Shown: positions 9,731 through 19,629, counted from the stretch's first letter. The stretch is DNA of 64,000 bases from Leptolyngbya sp. NIES-3755 (GCA_001548435.1 AP017308.1:753030-817029); one strand, 5' to 3'. The notes: generated from the sequence alone by a model not told the origin. Program-made: numbers and translations.

Positions 9731-9952
9731 TTACTGGTATTTCTCAGTCAGATAAGTTGCGTAATCTTCAGCATTCTCAGCGTCCGTTGGCGTGGGTGCA
9801 ACCTTCGCAATTCCCCGGAGACGAGATAGATTTTTCGGCTTCTTCTCTAAAGATGTCTCTTCCTGCAAAGAAAGAAGAACCGTCTGAACTAATTGCCATC
9901 GCTCTCGAATCGGCAATTGCAAGACCTGTTTTTGCAATTCTTGTAGTGTCAT
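9731..9952 (-). CDS. antitoxin of the VapC-like pair
   Basis: This 73-residue protein begins with a helical segment (LQELQKQVLQLPIRERWQLVQTVLLSLQ) of the kind found in cyanobacterial antitoxins of PIN and RelE toxins. A basic linker and an acidic tail (ENAEDYATYLTEKYQ), likely to bind the toxin, follow. No classical DNA-binding fold is obvious. Stop-start contact with the toxin gene gives the usual antitoxin-first order and coupled translation. The class is inferred from position and sequence style. Confidence 0.75.
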   Translation of the reverse strand: MTLQELQKQVLQLPIRERWQLVQTVLLSLQEETSLEKKPKNLSRLRGIAKVAPTPTDAENAEDYATYLTEKYQ

Positions 9953-10059
9953 TCAGATATCGCCTCGTTCTGCAACCTTCTTCAATTATGAAACAATGTT
10001 AACCCCTTCGAGAATTTGCTCTTAAAATAATCGAAGCCTTCGCAAAAGATCGAATTCTA

Positions 10060-13000
10060 ATGAGCATCCATACCGAAACCGCCTTCGAGCAAACCATCGA
10101 AGCTCATCTCCTCAACCACGGTTACATCTCCCTCAGCCCTAAGAAATTCGATCGCGATCGCGCCTTTTTCCCCGAACCCATTCTCCACTTCATCCAACAA
10201 ACCCAGCCCAAAGAATGGCAACGCCTCGAAAAACTCCACGGCGAAAACACTGCCGCTCAAATCCTCTCCGACCTCGACAAATGGCTTAACTCACACGGGA
10301 GCCTCCAAACCCTCCGCCACGGCTTCAAATGCTACGGACGTACTCTCAGAATCGCCACCTTCAAAGCCGCCCACACCCTAAACCCTGAACTCGAAGCCCA
10401 CTACCAAGCCAACCAACTCACCCTCACACGCCAACTTCAATACGGTAAAAAATCCGGCATTATCGACCTCACGATTAGTCTCAACGGCATTCCCCTGATT
10501 ACGATCGAGCTAAAAAATCCCCTCACCGGGCAAACCGCCGAAGATGCCAAAAAACAATACTGCCGCGATCGCGATCCGCGTGAACTAATCTTTGAATTCA
10601 ATCGCCGCACCTTAGTTCATTTTGCCGTTGATACCGAAGTGGTTTGGATGACCACACGACTTGCCGGAAACGCGACAACCTTTCTTCCCTTCAACCAAGG
10701 TTACGAAGGCGGCGCAGGCAATCCCCCCAATCAAACAAGCTATCGTACCGCTTACCTCTGGGAAGAAGTCTTAGAGCGCGATAGCTGTCTCGACCTATTT
10801 GCTCGTTTTCTACACCTCCAAACCGACGAAAAGCAAGACGACACCGGACGCAAATACAAAAAAGAAACCCTCATCTTTCCGCGCTATCATCAGCTTCAAG
10901 CTGTTCGCTCTCTCACCCAAGCTGCACAAACTGAAGGTATTGGACATAACTATCTGATCGAACATTCCGCAGGGAGTGGTAAGAGTAATACGATCGGCTG
11001 GCTGACTCATCGGTTGGCTTCTCTACACACCGAAACCAATGAGCGAATCTTTGATAGCGTGATTGTCATTACCGATCGTCGCGTTTTAGATCAACAACTT
11101 CAAAGTACGATCTATCAATTTGAGCATCGTCAAGGAGTCGTCCAAAAAATCGACAAAGACTCCAAGCAGCTTACTCAAGCTCTAGAATCTGCTGTCCCAA
11201 TTATCATTACGACCTTACAGAAGTTTCCTCACGTGACTAAGCAACTGCTCAAACTAGCAGAAGAACGAAAAGGCAATGCAGTCTTACCCACTCGTCGCTG
11301 TGCTGTAATCATTGATGAAGCTCATAGTTCTCAATCGGGTGAAACTGCGATCGAGCTAAAAAGCGTTCTCGGTGGTGAACAACTCCAGCAAGAAGCCAAA
11401 AAACGAGCCGAAGAAGAAGGATTAGAAAATTTAGAAGAACTGTTCAAAATCATGGCAGCGCGATCGCATCAAGCAAATCTTAGCTTCTTTGCGTTTACAG
11501 CTACACCAAAACATAAAACACTAAAATTCTTTGGTCGCAATGGTCAGGCGTTTCATAAATACACCATGCGGCAAGCGATCGAAGAAGGATTCATTATGGA
11601 TGTTCTCAAGAACTACACCACATACAAAACCTACTATAAATTGATCAATCATTCTGCCGAAGATCCCAACGTCGAGCGTAAAACTGCCGCTGCTGCACTC
11701 GCTCGTTTTCTGCGTCTCCACCCTCACAACATTGCTCAAAAGACCGAAATCATGGTCGAACACTTCAACGCTGTAACACGACACAAAATTGGCGGTAAAG
11801 CAAAAGCAATGGTTGTAACTGGATCGCGTCTTGAAGCGGTTCGATATAAACAAAGCTTCGATCGCTACATTCAATCTAAAGGCTATGAGATTAAATCTCT
11901 CGTTGCGTTCTCTGGCATTGTCGAAGATGATAAGTTCCCCGATCAAACCTACACTGAAGAAGCCTTGAACGGCATTCGAGAAAGTGAACTACCTGAACAA
12001 TTTGCAACTGATAGCTATCAAGTACTTCTTGTCGCGGAAAAGTACCAAACAGGCTTCGATCAACCTCTACTTCATAGTATGTATATCGATCGTCGTCTTG
12101 CTGGAATTCAAGCTGTTCAAACCCTCTCTCGTCTCAATCGCACTCATCCATTGAAGGAAGATACCTTTGTCTTAGATTTCATCAACGATCGAGAAGAAAT
12201 TCGCGAAGCCTTCAAACAGTTCTACGAAGGGGCAGAAATGGGCGAAGAAGCGACCCCAGAGCAGCTTTATCAACTGATTGCAAACTTAGATCAAACTGGA
12301 ATCTATCTCTCTGAAGAAGTCGATCGCTTCTGTACAATCTACTTCAAGCCAAAACAACGTCAGAACCAAGCAGATCATCAAGCGATGAATGCTTGTCTTG
12401 ATCCAGCCGTCGATCGCTTTATTCACTTCCAAGCCGAAGATCCCGACGAGGCAACACTTTGGCGCAATCAACTCACCGCATTCCGAAACCTTTATGCTTT
12501 CTTGAGCCAAGTCATTCCCTACCAAGATTCTGACCTTGAAAAGCGATATGTTTTTCTCCGTCATCTGTCTTCAAAGCTTCCTCGTCGAAGCGAAAAAATA
12601 CAATACGATTTCGATAGCGAGATTCAGCTTGAATACTATCGCCTGCAAAAAATCAGTGAAGGCTCGATCGAACTTAAGCAAGGATATCGCTACCCTTTAG
12701 ACGGACCTAAATCGGTTGGTAGCGGTCGTGTCAAAGAAAGTGAAGTTCCGCTTTCTCAACTGATTGGATTAATTAACGATCGCTTCGGGACGGATTTCAA
12801 TCAAGCGGATCAACTCTTTTTTGATCAAATTATCGAAACTGCTGTGAATTCCAGTGAGCTTCAACAAGCCGCTCAAGCAAATTCTAGAGACAATTTCGAT
12901 CTCTTGTTCAAACAAATTCTCCAGATGCTATTTGTCGAGCGAATTGACCAGAATGAAGGCATTTTCGCTCAGTACATGAGTGATCCTGCTTTTCAAAAAT

Positions 13001-13071
13001 TTGTGCGAGATGGACTGAGCAAAGAAGTGTATAACCGACTGAATCAAAATAGCGATCGCTTTAGTTACTAA
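10060..13071 (+). CDS. hsdR: type I restriction endonuclease subunit R
   Basis: HsdR is the ATP-driven translocase and nuclease of the type I complex. The 1003 residues contain an N-terminal PD-(D/E)XK nuclease with Asp136 (IIDLT) and Glu150-x-Lys152 (IELK). Helicase motor domains follow, with Walker A AGSGKSN (304-310) and DEAH at 419-422. The motif-VI-like QTLSRLNRT lies near 690, and a helical C-terminus binds the methylase core. It stands about 2.9 kb from hsdS because the Septu and toxin genes intervene, so it probably has its own promoter in 9953-10059. Its first ~900 bases favour C-ending codons. The 3' end overlaps the convergent ABC ATPase gene by 11 bases. Confidence 0.95.
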   Translation: MSIHTETAFEQTIEAHLLNHGYISLSPKKFDRDRAFFPEPILHFIQQTQPKEWQRLEKLHGENTAAQILSDLDKWLNSHGSLQTLRHGFKCYGRTLRIATFKAAHTLNPELEAHYQANQLTLTRQLQYGKKSGIIDLTISLNGIPLITIELKNPLTGQTAEDAKKQYCRDRDPRELIFEFNRRTLVHFAVDTEVVWMTTRLAGNATTFLPFNQGYEGGAGNPPNQTSYRTAYLWEEVLERDSCLDLFARFLHLQTDEKQDDTGRKYKKETLIFPRYHQLQAVRSLTQAAQTEGIGHNYLIEHSAGSGKSNTIGWLTHRLASLHTETNERIFDSVIVITDRRVLDQQLQSTIYQFEHRQGVVQKIDKDSKQLTQALESAVPIIITTLQKFPHVTKQLLKLAEERKGNAVLPTRRCAVIIDEAHSSQSGETAIELKSVLGGEQLQQEAKKRAEEEGLENLEELFKIMAARSHQANLSFFAFTATPKHKTLKFFGRNGQAFHKYTMRQAIEEGFIMDVLKNYTTYKTYYKLINHSAEDPNVERKTAAAALARFLRLHPHNIAQKTEIMVEHFNAVTRHKIGGKAKAMVVTGSRLEAVRYKQSFDRYIQSKGYEIKSLVAFSGIVEDDKFPDQTYTEEALNGIRESELPEQFATDSYQVLLVAEKYQTGFDQPLLHSMYIDRRLAGIQAVQTLSRLNRTHPLKEDTFVLDFINDREEIREAFKQFYEGAEMGEEATPEQLYQLIANLDQTGIYLSEEVDRFCTIYFKPKQRQNQADHQAMNACLDPAVDRFIHFQAEDPDEATLWRNQLTAFRNLYAFLSQVIPYQDSDLEKRYVFLRHLSSKLPRRSEKIQYDFDSEIQLEYYRLQKISEGSIELKQGYRYPLDGPKSVGSGRVKESEVPLSQLIGLINDRFGTDFNQADQLFFDQIIETAVNSSELQQAAQANSRDNFDLLFKQILQMLFVERIDQNEGIFAQYMSDPAFQKFVRDGLSKEVYNRLNQNSDRFSY

Positions 13072-13735
13072 CTACCAATCCATCCTTGACATGAATCACT
13101 CGCCGAGTTTGCGCTGCAATATCCGGTTCGTGCGTCACAATCACGATCGTAATTCCCTGCTGATTCAACTCGGTTAATAAACTCATTACCTCAGTCGAGG
13201 TCTGTGTATCTAATGCTCCAGTCGGCTCATCTGCAAGAACGAGCGCGGGACGATTGACCAAAGCACGAGCGATCGCGACTCGTTGCTGTTGTCCTCCAGA
13301 GAGTTGATTCGGTCGATTCGATAAACGTTCTGCGAGTCCAACTCGTGTGAGTGCTTCAGCGGCACGTTGCTTTCTTTGCGATCGCGGAATGCCAGCATAG
13401 ACCATTGGCAACATCACATTTTCTAAAGCGGTCGATCGATTCAATAGATTAAACTGCTGAAACACAAAGCCAATCCGCTGGTTGCGAATGTAAGCAAGTT
13501 CATCATTCTCTAAGGTTGTGAGATTGCGACCTTCAAGCACATAGTGACCATCAGAAGGTCGATCGAGACAGCCAATAATGTTCATCAAGGTCGATTTGCC
13601 TGATCCAGACATTCCCATGATCGCAACATATTCGCCTTCTTCAATTGCAAGATCAATTCCTTTGAGCACCGGAACATCAATGTCACCTAATCGGTAGGTC
13701 TTGGTAATGTTCTCCATCCAAATCATTGTTGCCAT
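13061..13735 (-). CDS. ABC transporter ATP-binding protein (MacB/DevA-type)
   Basis: This 224-residue ATPase powers the exporter encoded with the two upstream genes. It shows Walker A ([10 protein letters not shown]), the Q-loop (FVFQQFNLL), the [15 protein letters not shown] signature, Walker B ([12 protein letters not shown]) and the H-loop (VTHEPD). LolD/MacB/DevA-type ATPases have this length. It is the last gene of a three-gene minus-strand operon, three bases after the permease. In heterocyst-forming relatives the DevBCA version exports glycolipids. Here the substrate is unknown. Confidence 0.92.
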   Translation of the reverse strand: MATMIWMENITKTYRLGDIDVPVLKGIDLAIEEGEYVAIMGMSGSGKSTLMNIIGCLDRPSDGHYVLEGRNLTTLENDELAYIRNQRIGFVFQQFNLLNRSTALENVMLPMVYAGIPRSQRKQRAAEALTRVGLAERLSNRPNQLSGGQQQRVAIARALVNRPALVLADEPTGALDTQTSTEVMSLLTELNQQGITIVIVTHEPDIAAQTRRVIHVKDGLVVSN

Positions 13736-13738
13736 TGT

Positions 13739-14998
13739 TCAATCACTCCGCAAAGCTGCAATCGGATCAAGTCGAGCGGCATTTCGAGCGGGAATCACAC
13801 CTGCGATTAATCCGACGAACAAAGCTAGGGTTAATCCTGAAGCGATCGACAATCCCGAAATCACAAATGGAAAGCTAAATAGACTAGAAGCCGCGAATGC
13901 AAGTCCTAATCCTACTGCAACACCGACCGCACCTCCTAGCATTGAAACTAAGATGGCTTCAGTCAGAAATTGATTGAGAACTGCGCTGTTTGTTGCACCG
14001 ATCGCTTTTCTAATCCCAATCTCGCGAGTTCGTTCAACGACTGAAACCAGCATGATGTTTGCAATTCCGATTCCACCAACAATGAGGGAAATTCCAGCGA
14101 TCGCACTCACCAAAATCGTAAACAATCCCACGACACTGCTAAAGGTATTGATAATATCGACTTGATTGCTAATGCGGAAATCATCTGGTTTGGGTGGATA
14201 GATATTATGGCGAATTCTCAGGAGATTTGTAACCTGAAACTGTGCTGCTTCAAGCTCGATTTGATCTTTTGCTTTCACCCAAAACCCGCTAATTGCGCGA
14301 CCATTCAGCGAGTTATTTCCGACAATCCGCGAAGACATATTGGTGAGCGGAATATAAACGCGATCGTCTTGATCTTGTCCACCGACTGAACCTTTCGACT
14401 CTGCAACACCGACTACGGTATATCGATTGTTCTGAATCCGGATATTTACCCCGATCGCAGGTTCTCCAGGCGAAAATAAACTATCGCGGACTGCACTGCC
14501 AAGAACAACCACAGAGTTCGCATTCTGCATGTCGTCCTGGGTGAAAAATCGTCCTTCCTGCGGCTTGATCTCTTTCACATCAGAATAGTTTAGATCTATC
14601 CCTAAAATTGAAGTCGAATCATTCTGATCGTTATACACCACCTGTCCACCGCGTTGTAGAAAAGCAGTCACCCCTTCTGCTGCGGGAACCTGTCGTCCGA
14701 CTGCTTGAGCATCTTCGAGCGTTAATGTACTCGCTGATCCAGATCCTTGACTAATTCCGCCCGATCGAGCAACTCCAGACAGTACTAACATCACATTCGT
14801 TCCTAACGCCTGGATCTGTTGTTCTGTTGCTCTCTGAACGCCTTGCCCTACAGAAGTTACGGTGATCACAGAAGCAATCCCAATAATCACACCGAGCATG
14901 GTTAAACTGGTACGGAGTCGATTGCTCCAGAGTGCCTCCACTGCCATCGTAAAAATCTCTAGCAGTGAGATCGGACTCGATCGAATCACCTTTCCCAT
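13739..14998 (-). CDS. MacB-like ABC transporter permease
   Basis: The permease has one N-terminal membrane helix (ALWSNRLRTSLTMLGVIIGIASV). A large periplasmic MacB_PCD domain follows, then three C-terminal helices of the FtsX fold. The frame is open to 15055, but the start at 14998 is preferred. A strong AGGAGG lies just upstream in the end of the adaptor gene, and MGKVIRSSP matches the usual cytoplasmic leader. MacB proteins are mechanotransmitters that push substrates through a periplasmic adaptor and outer-membrane channel. No TolC-like gene is adjacent. Confidence 0.92.
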   Translation of the reverse strand: MGKVIRSSPISLLEIFTMAVEALWSNRLRTSLTMLGVIIGIASVITVTSVGQGVQRATEQQIQALGTNVMLVLSGVARSGGISQGSGSASTLTLEDAQAVGRQVPAAEGVTAFLQRGGQVVYNDQNDSTSILGIDLNYSDVKEIKPQEGRFFTQDDMQNANSVVVLGSAVRDSLFSPGEPAIGVNIRIQNNRYTVVGVAESKGSVGGQDQDDRVYIPLTNMSSRIVGNNSLNGRAISGFWVKAKDQIELEAAQFQVTNLLRIRHNIYPPKPDDFRISNQVDIINTFSSVVGLFTILVSAIAGISLIVGGIGIANIMLVSVVERTREIGIRKAIGATNSAVLNQFLTEAILVSMLGGAVGVAVGLGLAFAASSLFSFPFVISGLSIASGLTLALFVGLIAGVIPARNAARLDPIAALRSD

Positions 14999-15002
14999 GA
15001 TG

Positions 15003-16517
15003 CTAACCTCCTCCGCGTCTACTGCCACCACCCGGAGAACCGCCACCTGGCGCACCTGGAAACACAGATGGCGTTCTCGATTGCGGGCGTTCTCCTTGCG
15101 GGAAGCTAATCAATACTCGATCGCCTTGTGTTAGTCCCGACTCTACAACCGTTTTATCGTCGATCGTTGCCCCTGTCGTAATCTTCTGAAATTGCGGTCT
15201 TCCTTCTCTAGCAAGTAGCACTCCTGTCCCTTCTGCCTGACGCACGATCGCGACAGTGGGAATCACCAGCGCATTATCAATCTTGCCAACATCAAATTTG
15301 ACATTCACATTCATTCCAGCCTGTAAGTCATTTTGTCGATCGTCGATCGAGGTTTTCACTTCAAAGTTCGTGACATTCTGATCAACCGTCGATTGTTTTG
15401 CAAGTTGTACAACCGTTCCCGTAAACGATTTACCAGGGAAAGCATCTGCCTCGATCGTCACTCGTTGACCCACCTTAAGCCGCGAAATGCTAGTCTCTGG
15501 AACTTTCGCCACCACCTGATTCGTAGAAGCTAATGCTAAAATCGAGGAGGAAGTCGCAGAAGAAACCGCACTACTCGAAGTTGTTGGAGTCACGAATGAA
15601 CCTGGATCAGCAAACTTTCGAGTAATCACGCCACTAAACGGAGCACGAATCACGGTGTCATTAATCTGAGTTTGAACCGTTTTTAATTGTCCTTGAGCAC
15701 TCATCACCTGGGCACGAGCCGCTTCAATCTCTTCTGGGCGGCTTCCTGCTTGCTGTAAACTCAAAGCTTGTTTTAATTGTTCCACTTGAGCACGAGCCGC
15801 CGCAATCTCCTCTGGACGAGTTCCAGTTTGTTGGAGGTTTGCCGCTTGTTTTGCTTGTTCTACTTGAGCACGGGCAGTCGCTAAAGTCGTTCGAGAAGCA
15901 TCAAATTCACGTTGAGACAATGCACCTGCGGTGAACAATCGCTGATTTTGGTTATAGTTCAATTCTGCTTGTTGTAAATTCGCTTCGGCTGCTGTCACTT
16001 GCGATCGAGCTTGAGCAATTTCTTGAGGACGATTGCCCGCAATCAGTTTATCTAAATTCGCTTGAGCCGCTGTGAGTTGAGCTTCTGCTTGAGCAATTTC
16101 TTGGGGACGATTGCCTGATTCTAATCGCTTCAGATTTGCTTCAGCATTTGCGACTTGAGCTTGGGCTTGGATTAATTGTCCTTGAAAATTAGAATCATCC
16201 ATGTAGGCAAGAATTTGACCTGCTTGAACGCGATCGCCTTCTTTCACTAACAGTTGTCTCAAGACTCCAGAACTTTTCGGACTCACATTCACCGATTGAG
16301 CAGGCTGAACTGTTCCATTCGCAGCAATTGTAATCGCAGCATCGACTTGATCAACCGTCACGGTTTGGACTCTTCGCCTGGTTTCTCGTCGCTGAGATGC
16401 CGTGTATTGGTTATAGGCAAAAAGACCGCCAGTTCCTAATACGCCGATGATCAAGAGCCATACTGCCCACTTCGGAAGCTTCGGTTTGCTTTTCAACCAC
16501 TGTGTTACGGATACCAT
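15003..16517 (-). CDS. periplasmic adaptor of the tripartite ABC exporter (HlyD/MacA/DevB-type)
   Basis: This 504-residue membrane-fusion protein bridges the permease to an outer-membrane channel. A basic leader and one membrane helix (about 18-36) are followed by a barrel-sandwich half (NVSPKSSGVLRQLLVKEGDRV). A long helical hairpin, the second half-motif (TVIRAPFSGVITRKF) and a beta-barrel come next. The tail is Gly/Pro/Arg-rich. The hairpin contains internally repeated units marked by GNRPQEIAQA (twice) and G(T/S)RPEEI (twice), so this arm has grown by tandem duplication. It is the first gene of the operon. Confidence 0.92.
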   Translation of the reverse strand: MVSVTQWLKSKPKLPKWAVWLLIIGVLGTGGLFAYNQYTASQRRETRRRVQTVTVDQVDAAITIAANGTVQPAQSVNVSPKSSGVLRQLLVKEGDRVQAGQILAYMDDSNFQGQLIQAQAQVANAEANLKRLESGNRPQEIAQAEAQLTAAQANLDKLIAGNRPQEIAQARSQVTAAEANLQQAELNYNQNQRLFTAGALSQREFDASRTTLATARAQVEQAKQAANLQQTGTRPEEIAAARAQVEQLKQALSLQQAGSRPEEIEAARAQVMSAQGQLKTVQTQINDTVIRAPFSGVITRKFADPGSFVTPTTSSSAVSSATSSSILALASTNQVVAKVPETSISRLKVGQRVTIEADAFPGKSFTGTVVQLAKQSTVDQNVTNFEVKTSIDDRQNDLQAGMNVNVKFDVGKIDNALVIPTVAIVRQAEGTGVLLAREGRPQFQKITTGATIDDKTVVESGLTQGDRVLISFPQGERPQSRTPSVFPGAPGGGSPGGGSRRGGG

Positions 16518-17512
16518 GTTCCCCCTGTTGATTGATCAATGTGAGGATTGATCTTTTACTTAGTGTAAAGAATGCGCCTTTGGTTAGACTGCACGATCGC
16601 AAAAATGGCTCACCCTTTTCTGTTACGAGTTGTTGAGCCAGCGATCGAAGCCAAGTCCGTGTTAACACGGTCAATCAATTATGATGTATCGCTATATGTT
16701 TATGGACAAAATTTATACTTTAGCGCTTTTGAGTAGATACAAGATTTAATCTAAAGCTTTGTATGCGAGCAATATTTTCAATTCGGAATCCAATGGAAAC
16801 CGGAGTTTTGTAGAAAGTTCAGAAGTATGAAGTTTCTGTGAACCCCGATGGTCGAGATTGCGCTCAGTATTTTTTCCAGGTAAAGTTTACTCGATGTGCG
16901 TTGATTTACTGAGATTAAAGACTGCCGCTTCTGAGCGCAATTCGGTTTCAGAAGTCGCATTCACTCAACCTGTTCAAGCTTGCAATGCTTCGCACTATCG
17001 CATTACGTTTTCAGGAAGAATCTACCTTGTCTCTCTACGAGACAGCTTTAATAACAAGCCAGTGTTTACTCGCTCTTCCTGTGTTGCCCCACATTTGTAG
17101 AGCAATCGATATGAAGATAAACGTTTTTCTATGCTCGAATCGCAGTCAGTTAGCAACTTTAGCTCAGCGACACAGCGATTGTTCGATCGTGATTAAATCC
17201 AGGCATTTCCGGCTGAGGAACTGTCAACTCCTACTCATCAGAGTCTAAACGACTCACGCAATTTATGAGTGTATTCTGTATCACTTGATTCAGACAAAAG
17301 CATTCTCCGGTCTGACACTAGCAATAGTGATACACCTCATCAATGAACAGTCATTTTCGTTGTTCCTGATGCCCGTCGGCATTGATCCACAGAAGATCGA
17401 TCGCACGAGTCCAATAGTGCTTCTCAATGTTTTACCGGAACCTTTTTATCAAAAGCCTGGAGCTAGTCTTCTGCTAATTTTGCTCCTCAATCCAGTCCGG
17501 AATGTTTAACTA
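16518..17512. other. 995-bp intergenic region between divergent operons
   Basis: This stretch separates the exporter operon (leftward) from the exopolysaccharide cluster (rightward) and should hold both promoters. The short frames in it show no recognisable protein and conflict with one another. Composition is A+T-richer than the flanks. I see no RNA gene, riboswitch or repeat that I can defend. Confidence 0.5.
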
Positions 17513-18952
17513 ATGCTAATTCCGAAACCTATTTCCTCAAGTCGGCAACCGCCGTTTTTGGGGCGTGATCTTCGTGCCCCTACTTGGAAGCACACCTATA
17601 AAGCTTTCCCGATCAAGGGTCTACGAGTCGTCACCTTGATCGTGCTTGATGCGATCGCGCTGGGTGGTGCATGGCATCTTGCAACTCATTTTTCAACTCC
17701 CTGGAGTTCATTTTGGGCAGAGTCGATCGCATTGCTATTAGTGCTAGGAATTGAGTTCTGTGTGCTAATGGCAGGCGGATTCTACCAGCCCGGAGAATCT
17801 CGACGGAACTATCTGGGATTGATTCGTACTTTGACCATTGCAGAAGTGCTGTTGTGGTTAGTGGCATATTTTTATCAGCCCTCACAGTTCATTTCGCGAT
17901 CGCACTTTGTATTATTTTGGGTGCTGAGTGTCTTATTTGTCGTGATCGAGCGCTATGTGATTGATGTCGTCCTTCACTCACTCAGACAGCGCGGTATGGT
18001 TCGATATGCGGTTCTGTTGATTGCTGATCCCGATGAGCAAAAGCGATCAATCAGTCTGATTGAGCGTGAGAATCGATACAATCTTGTGCAGGTTCTAAGC
18101 TGTGATGCGTTAGATGCGGAAAGTCGCAGTGAAACGTTTGAAATCGTTCAAAATCTTGGAATTTCTGAGGTTTTTGTCTCTTGGAGTGCGATCAAAGAAC
18201 GATTGTTCCTAAGCTGGCAATTTCAATCCCTTGGGATTGTCTTGAACGTGATCCCCAGCGGATTCGAGTCTTTATTTCAAGGCTCAAAATTCTGGACGAT
18301 GCGGAGCTTTCCAGCATTAAGCTTTTCACCACCAACGATTACAGGCAGTGATTTCTGGATCAAGCGCGGATTTGATATCTGCCTCGCCTTTGTGCTATTG
18401 ATTGTTCTGTTTCCGATCTACTCGCTGATTGCGATCGCAATTAAACTAGATTCGCCCGGTTCGATCTTTTACCGCCAAGTTCGGATTGGTTTGCATGGGC
18501 AACCGTTCAAAGCTTGGAAGTTTCGCACAATGGTGGAAAATGCAGACCAATTGCAGCAGCATCTAGAAGCTCAAAATGAAATGAAAGATGGCATTTTATT
18601 TAAGCTCAAAGACGATCCCCGGATCACAAGATTAGGGAGATTTTTACGTCGATCGAGCTTGGATGAACTGCCGCAATTGATCAATGTTGTACTCGGTGAA
18701 ATGAGTCTCGTTGGACCTCGACCGCTTCCGGTACGCGATGTCGAAAAGTTCTTAGAGCACCATCTCGTTCGACAGGAGGTTTTGCCCGGTATTACAGGAC
18801 TGTGGCAAGTCTCTGGACGATCCTCGATCGAGAACTTTGAAGAAGTGATTCAACTCGACCTAACCTACATTCAGAACTGGTCTCTAGGACTGGATTTAGC
18901 AATTCTATTAAAAACGGTTCAGGTTGTTTTGTGCAAAACAGGAGCTTACTAA
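17513..18952 (+). CDS. polyprenyl-phosphate sugar phosphotransferase initiating exopolysaccharide synthesis
   Basis: This enzyme loads the first sugar-1-phosphate onto undecaprenyl phosphate. Of its 479 residues the first ~150 contain four to five membrane helices, followed by a CoA-binding-like domain. A re-entrant helix (FDICLAFVLLIVLFPIYSL) then leads into the catalytic domain. That domain carries KFRTM, DELPQLINVV, MSLVGPRP and GITGLWQVSGR, the hallmarks of WcaJ/WbaP-type transferases. It heads the cluster. The identity of the first sugar is not readable. Confidence 0.93.
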   Translation: MLIPKPISSSRQPPFLGRDLRAPTWKHTYKAFPIKGLRVVTLIVLDAIALGGAWHLATHFSTPWSSFWAESIALLLVLGIEFCVLMAGGFYQPGESRRNYLGLIRTLTIAEVLLWLVAYFYQPSQFISRSHFVLFWVLSVLFVVIERYVIDVVLHSLRQRGMVRYAVLLIADPDEQKRSISLIERENRYNLVQVLSCDALDAESRSETFEIVQNLGISEVFVSWSAIKERLFLSWQFQSLGIVLNVIPSGFESLFQGSKFWTMRSFPALSFSPPTITGSDFWIKRGFDICLAFVLLIVLFPIYSLIAIAIKLDSPGSIFYRQVRIGLHGQPFKAWKFRTMVENADQLQQHLEAQNEMKDGILFKLKDDPRITRLGRFLRRSSLDELPQLINVVLGEMSLVGPRPLPVRDVEKFLEHHLVRQEVLPGITGLWQVSGRSSIENFEEVIQLDLTYIQNWSLGLDLAILLKTVQVVLCKTGAY

Positions 18953-19145
18953 GTTAAGCTTACAGAAACAGCAATCTTGAGTGATTCGGCTCTACCCGGA
19001 TGAGATTGCGATAGATAATAGAGATTCTTACTGAATCTGGAGTGGGCTTCGACGGTCGTGTGATCTCAGTCTCTCCCGCCTTGCACTCTTATTGAGCCGC
19101 ACTTTAGGCAACGACTCTTTTTCGCCATTCATCAGGAGCATAACC

Positions 19146-19550
19146 ATGACTAAAAGATGCGATCGCAATCGTAAGCGATCAAAACGTCGATCGATTTATT
19201 GTCCCAAACATCCTGCTATCTATCTTGAAAGCTCTAGCCCGAAGTATCCAGTGTTTGCAGATCAAGCCGCACATCTTCAGCAGCGTGGGATCAGTCGAAA
19301 AAACGCGCAACTCGCGATCGCATCAAATCAGACGGTCACTTTGTCTGGGGAATGGTTAGAGGCATTCTGGTGCAATGAGTGTCAGAGGGTTGAGTGGTAT
19401 CACGTTCGCAAACAGAGCGATCGCTATCAGTTAAGCATTGCACCCTCAGAGATATGGCAGCGAGTCACCGGAGTGACTTATCCCAATTTCAACCCTTCTG
19501 TGAGCGAATTCACTCAGCGACAGTCTAGAGGAGCCGCGAGTTCTCGTTAG
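19146..19550 (+). CDS. small protein with two Cys-pair knuckles, function unknown
   Basis: The 134-residue product has a very basic N-terminus (MTKRCDRNRKRSKRR), then YCPKHP and CNECQ knuckles that could form a split zinc ribbon, and an intervening helix. I choose ATG 19146 over the open frame from 19092 because AGGAG sits seven bases upstream. It lies between the initiating transferase and the Wzc-like gene, co-directional with both. That suggests a regulatory or accessory role in polysaccharide production. No named family recognised. Confidence 0.7.
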   Translation: MTKRCDRNRKRSKRRSIYCPKHPAIYLESSSPKYPVFADQAAHLQQRGISRKNAQLAIASNQTVTLSGEWLEAFWCNECQRVEWYHVRKQSDRYQLSIAPSEIWQRVTGVTYPNFNPSVSEFTQRQSRGAASSR

Positions 19551-19629
19551 TTTTCGATCGCCCTACTGTGTAGATGACCGTACTTGGAGTCCTGAACATT
19601 GTGTACGCTTGAATCGATTTAGAGATAGC

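Noticed and set aside
9673-10002. 109-codon plus-strand frame opposite vapC and its antitoxin
   Set aside because: It is antisense to a convincing toxin-antitoxin pair, has no recognisable domain and no ribosome-binding site.
16858-17509. Several short plus-strand frames before the exopolysaccharide cluster
   Set aside because: They overlap one another in different frames, lack ribosome-binding sites and encode no recognisable protein.
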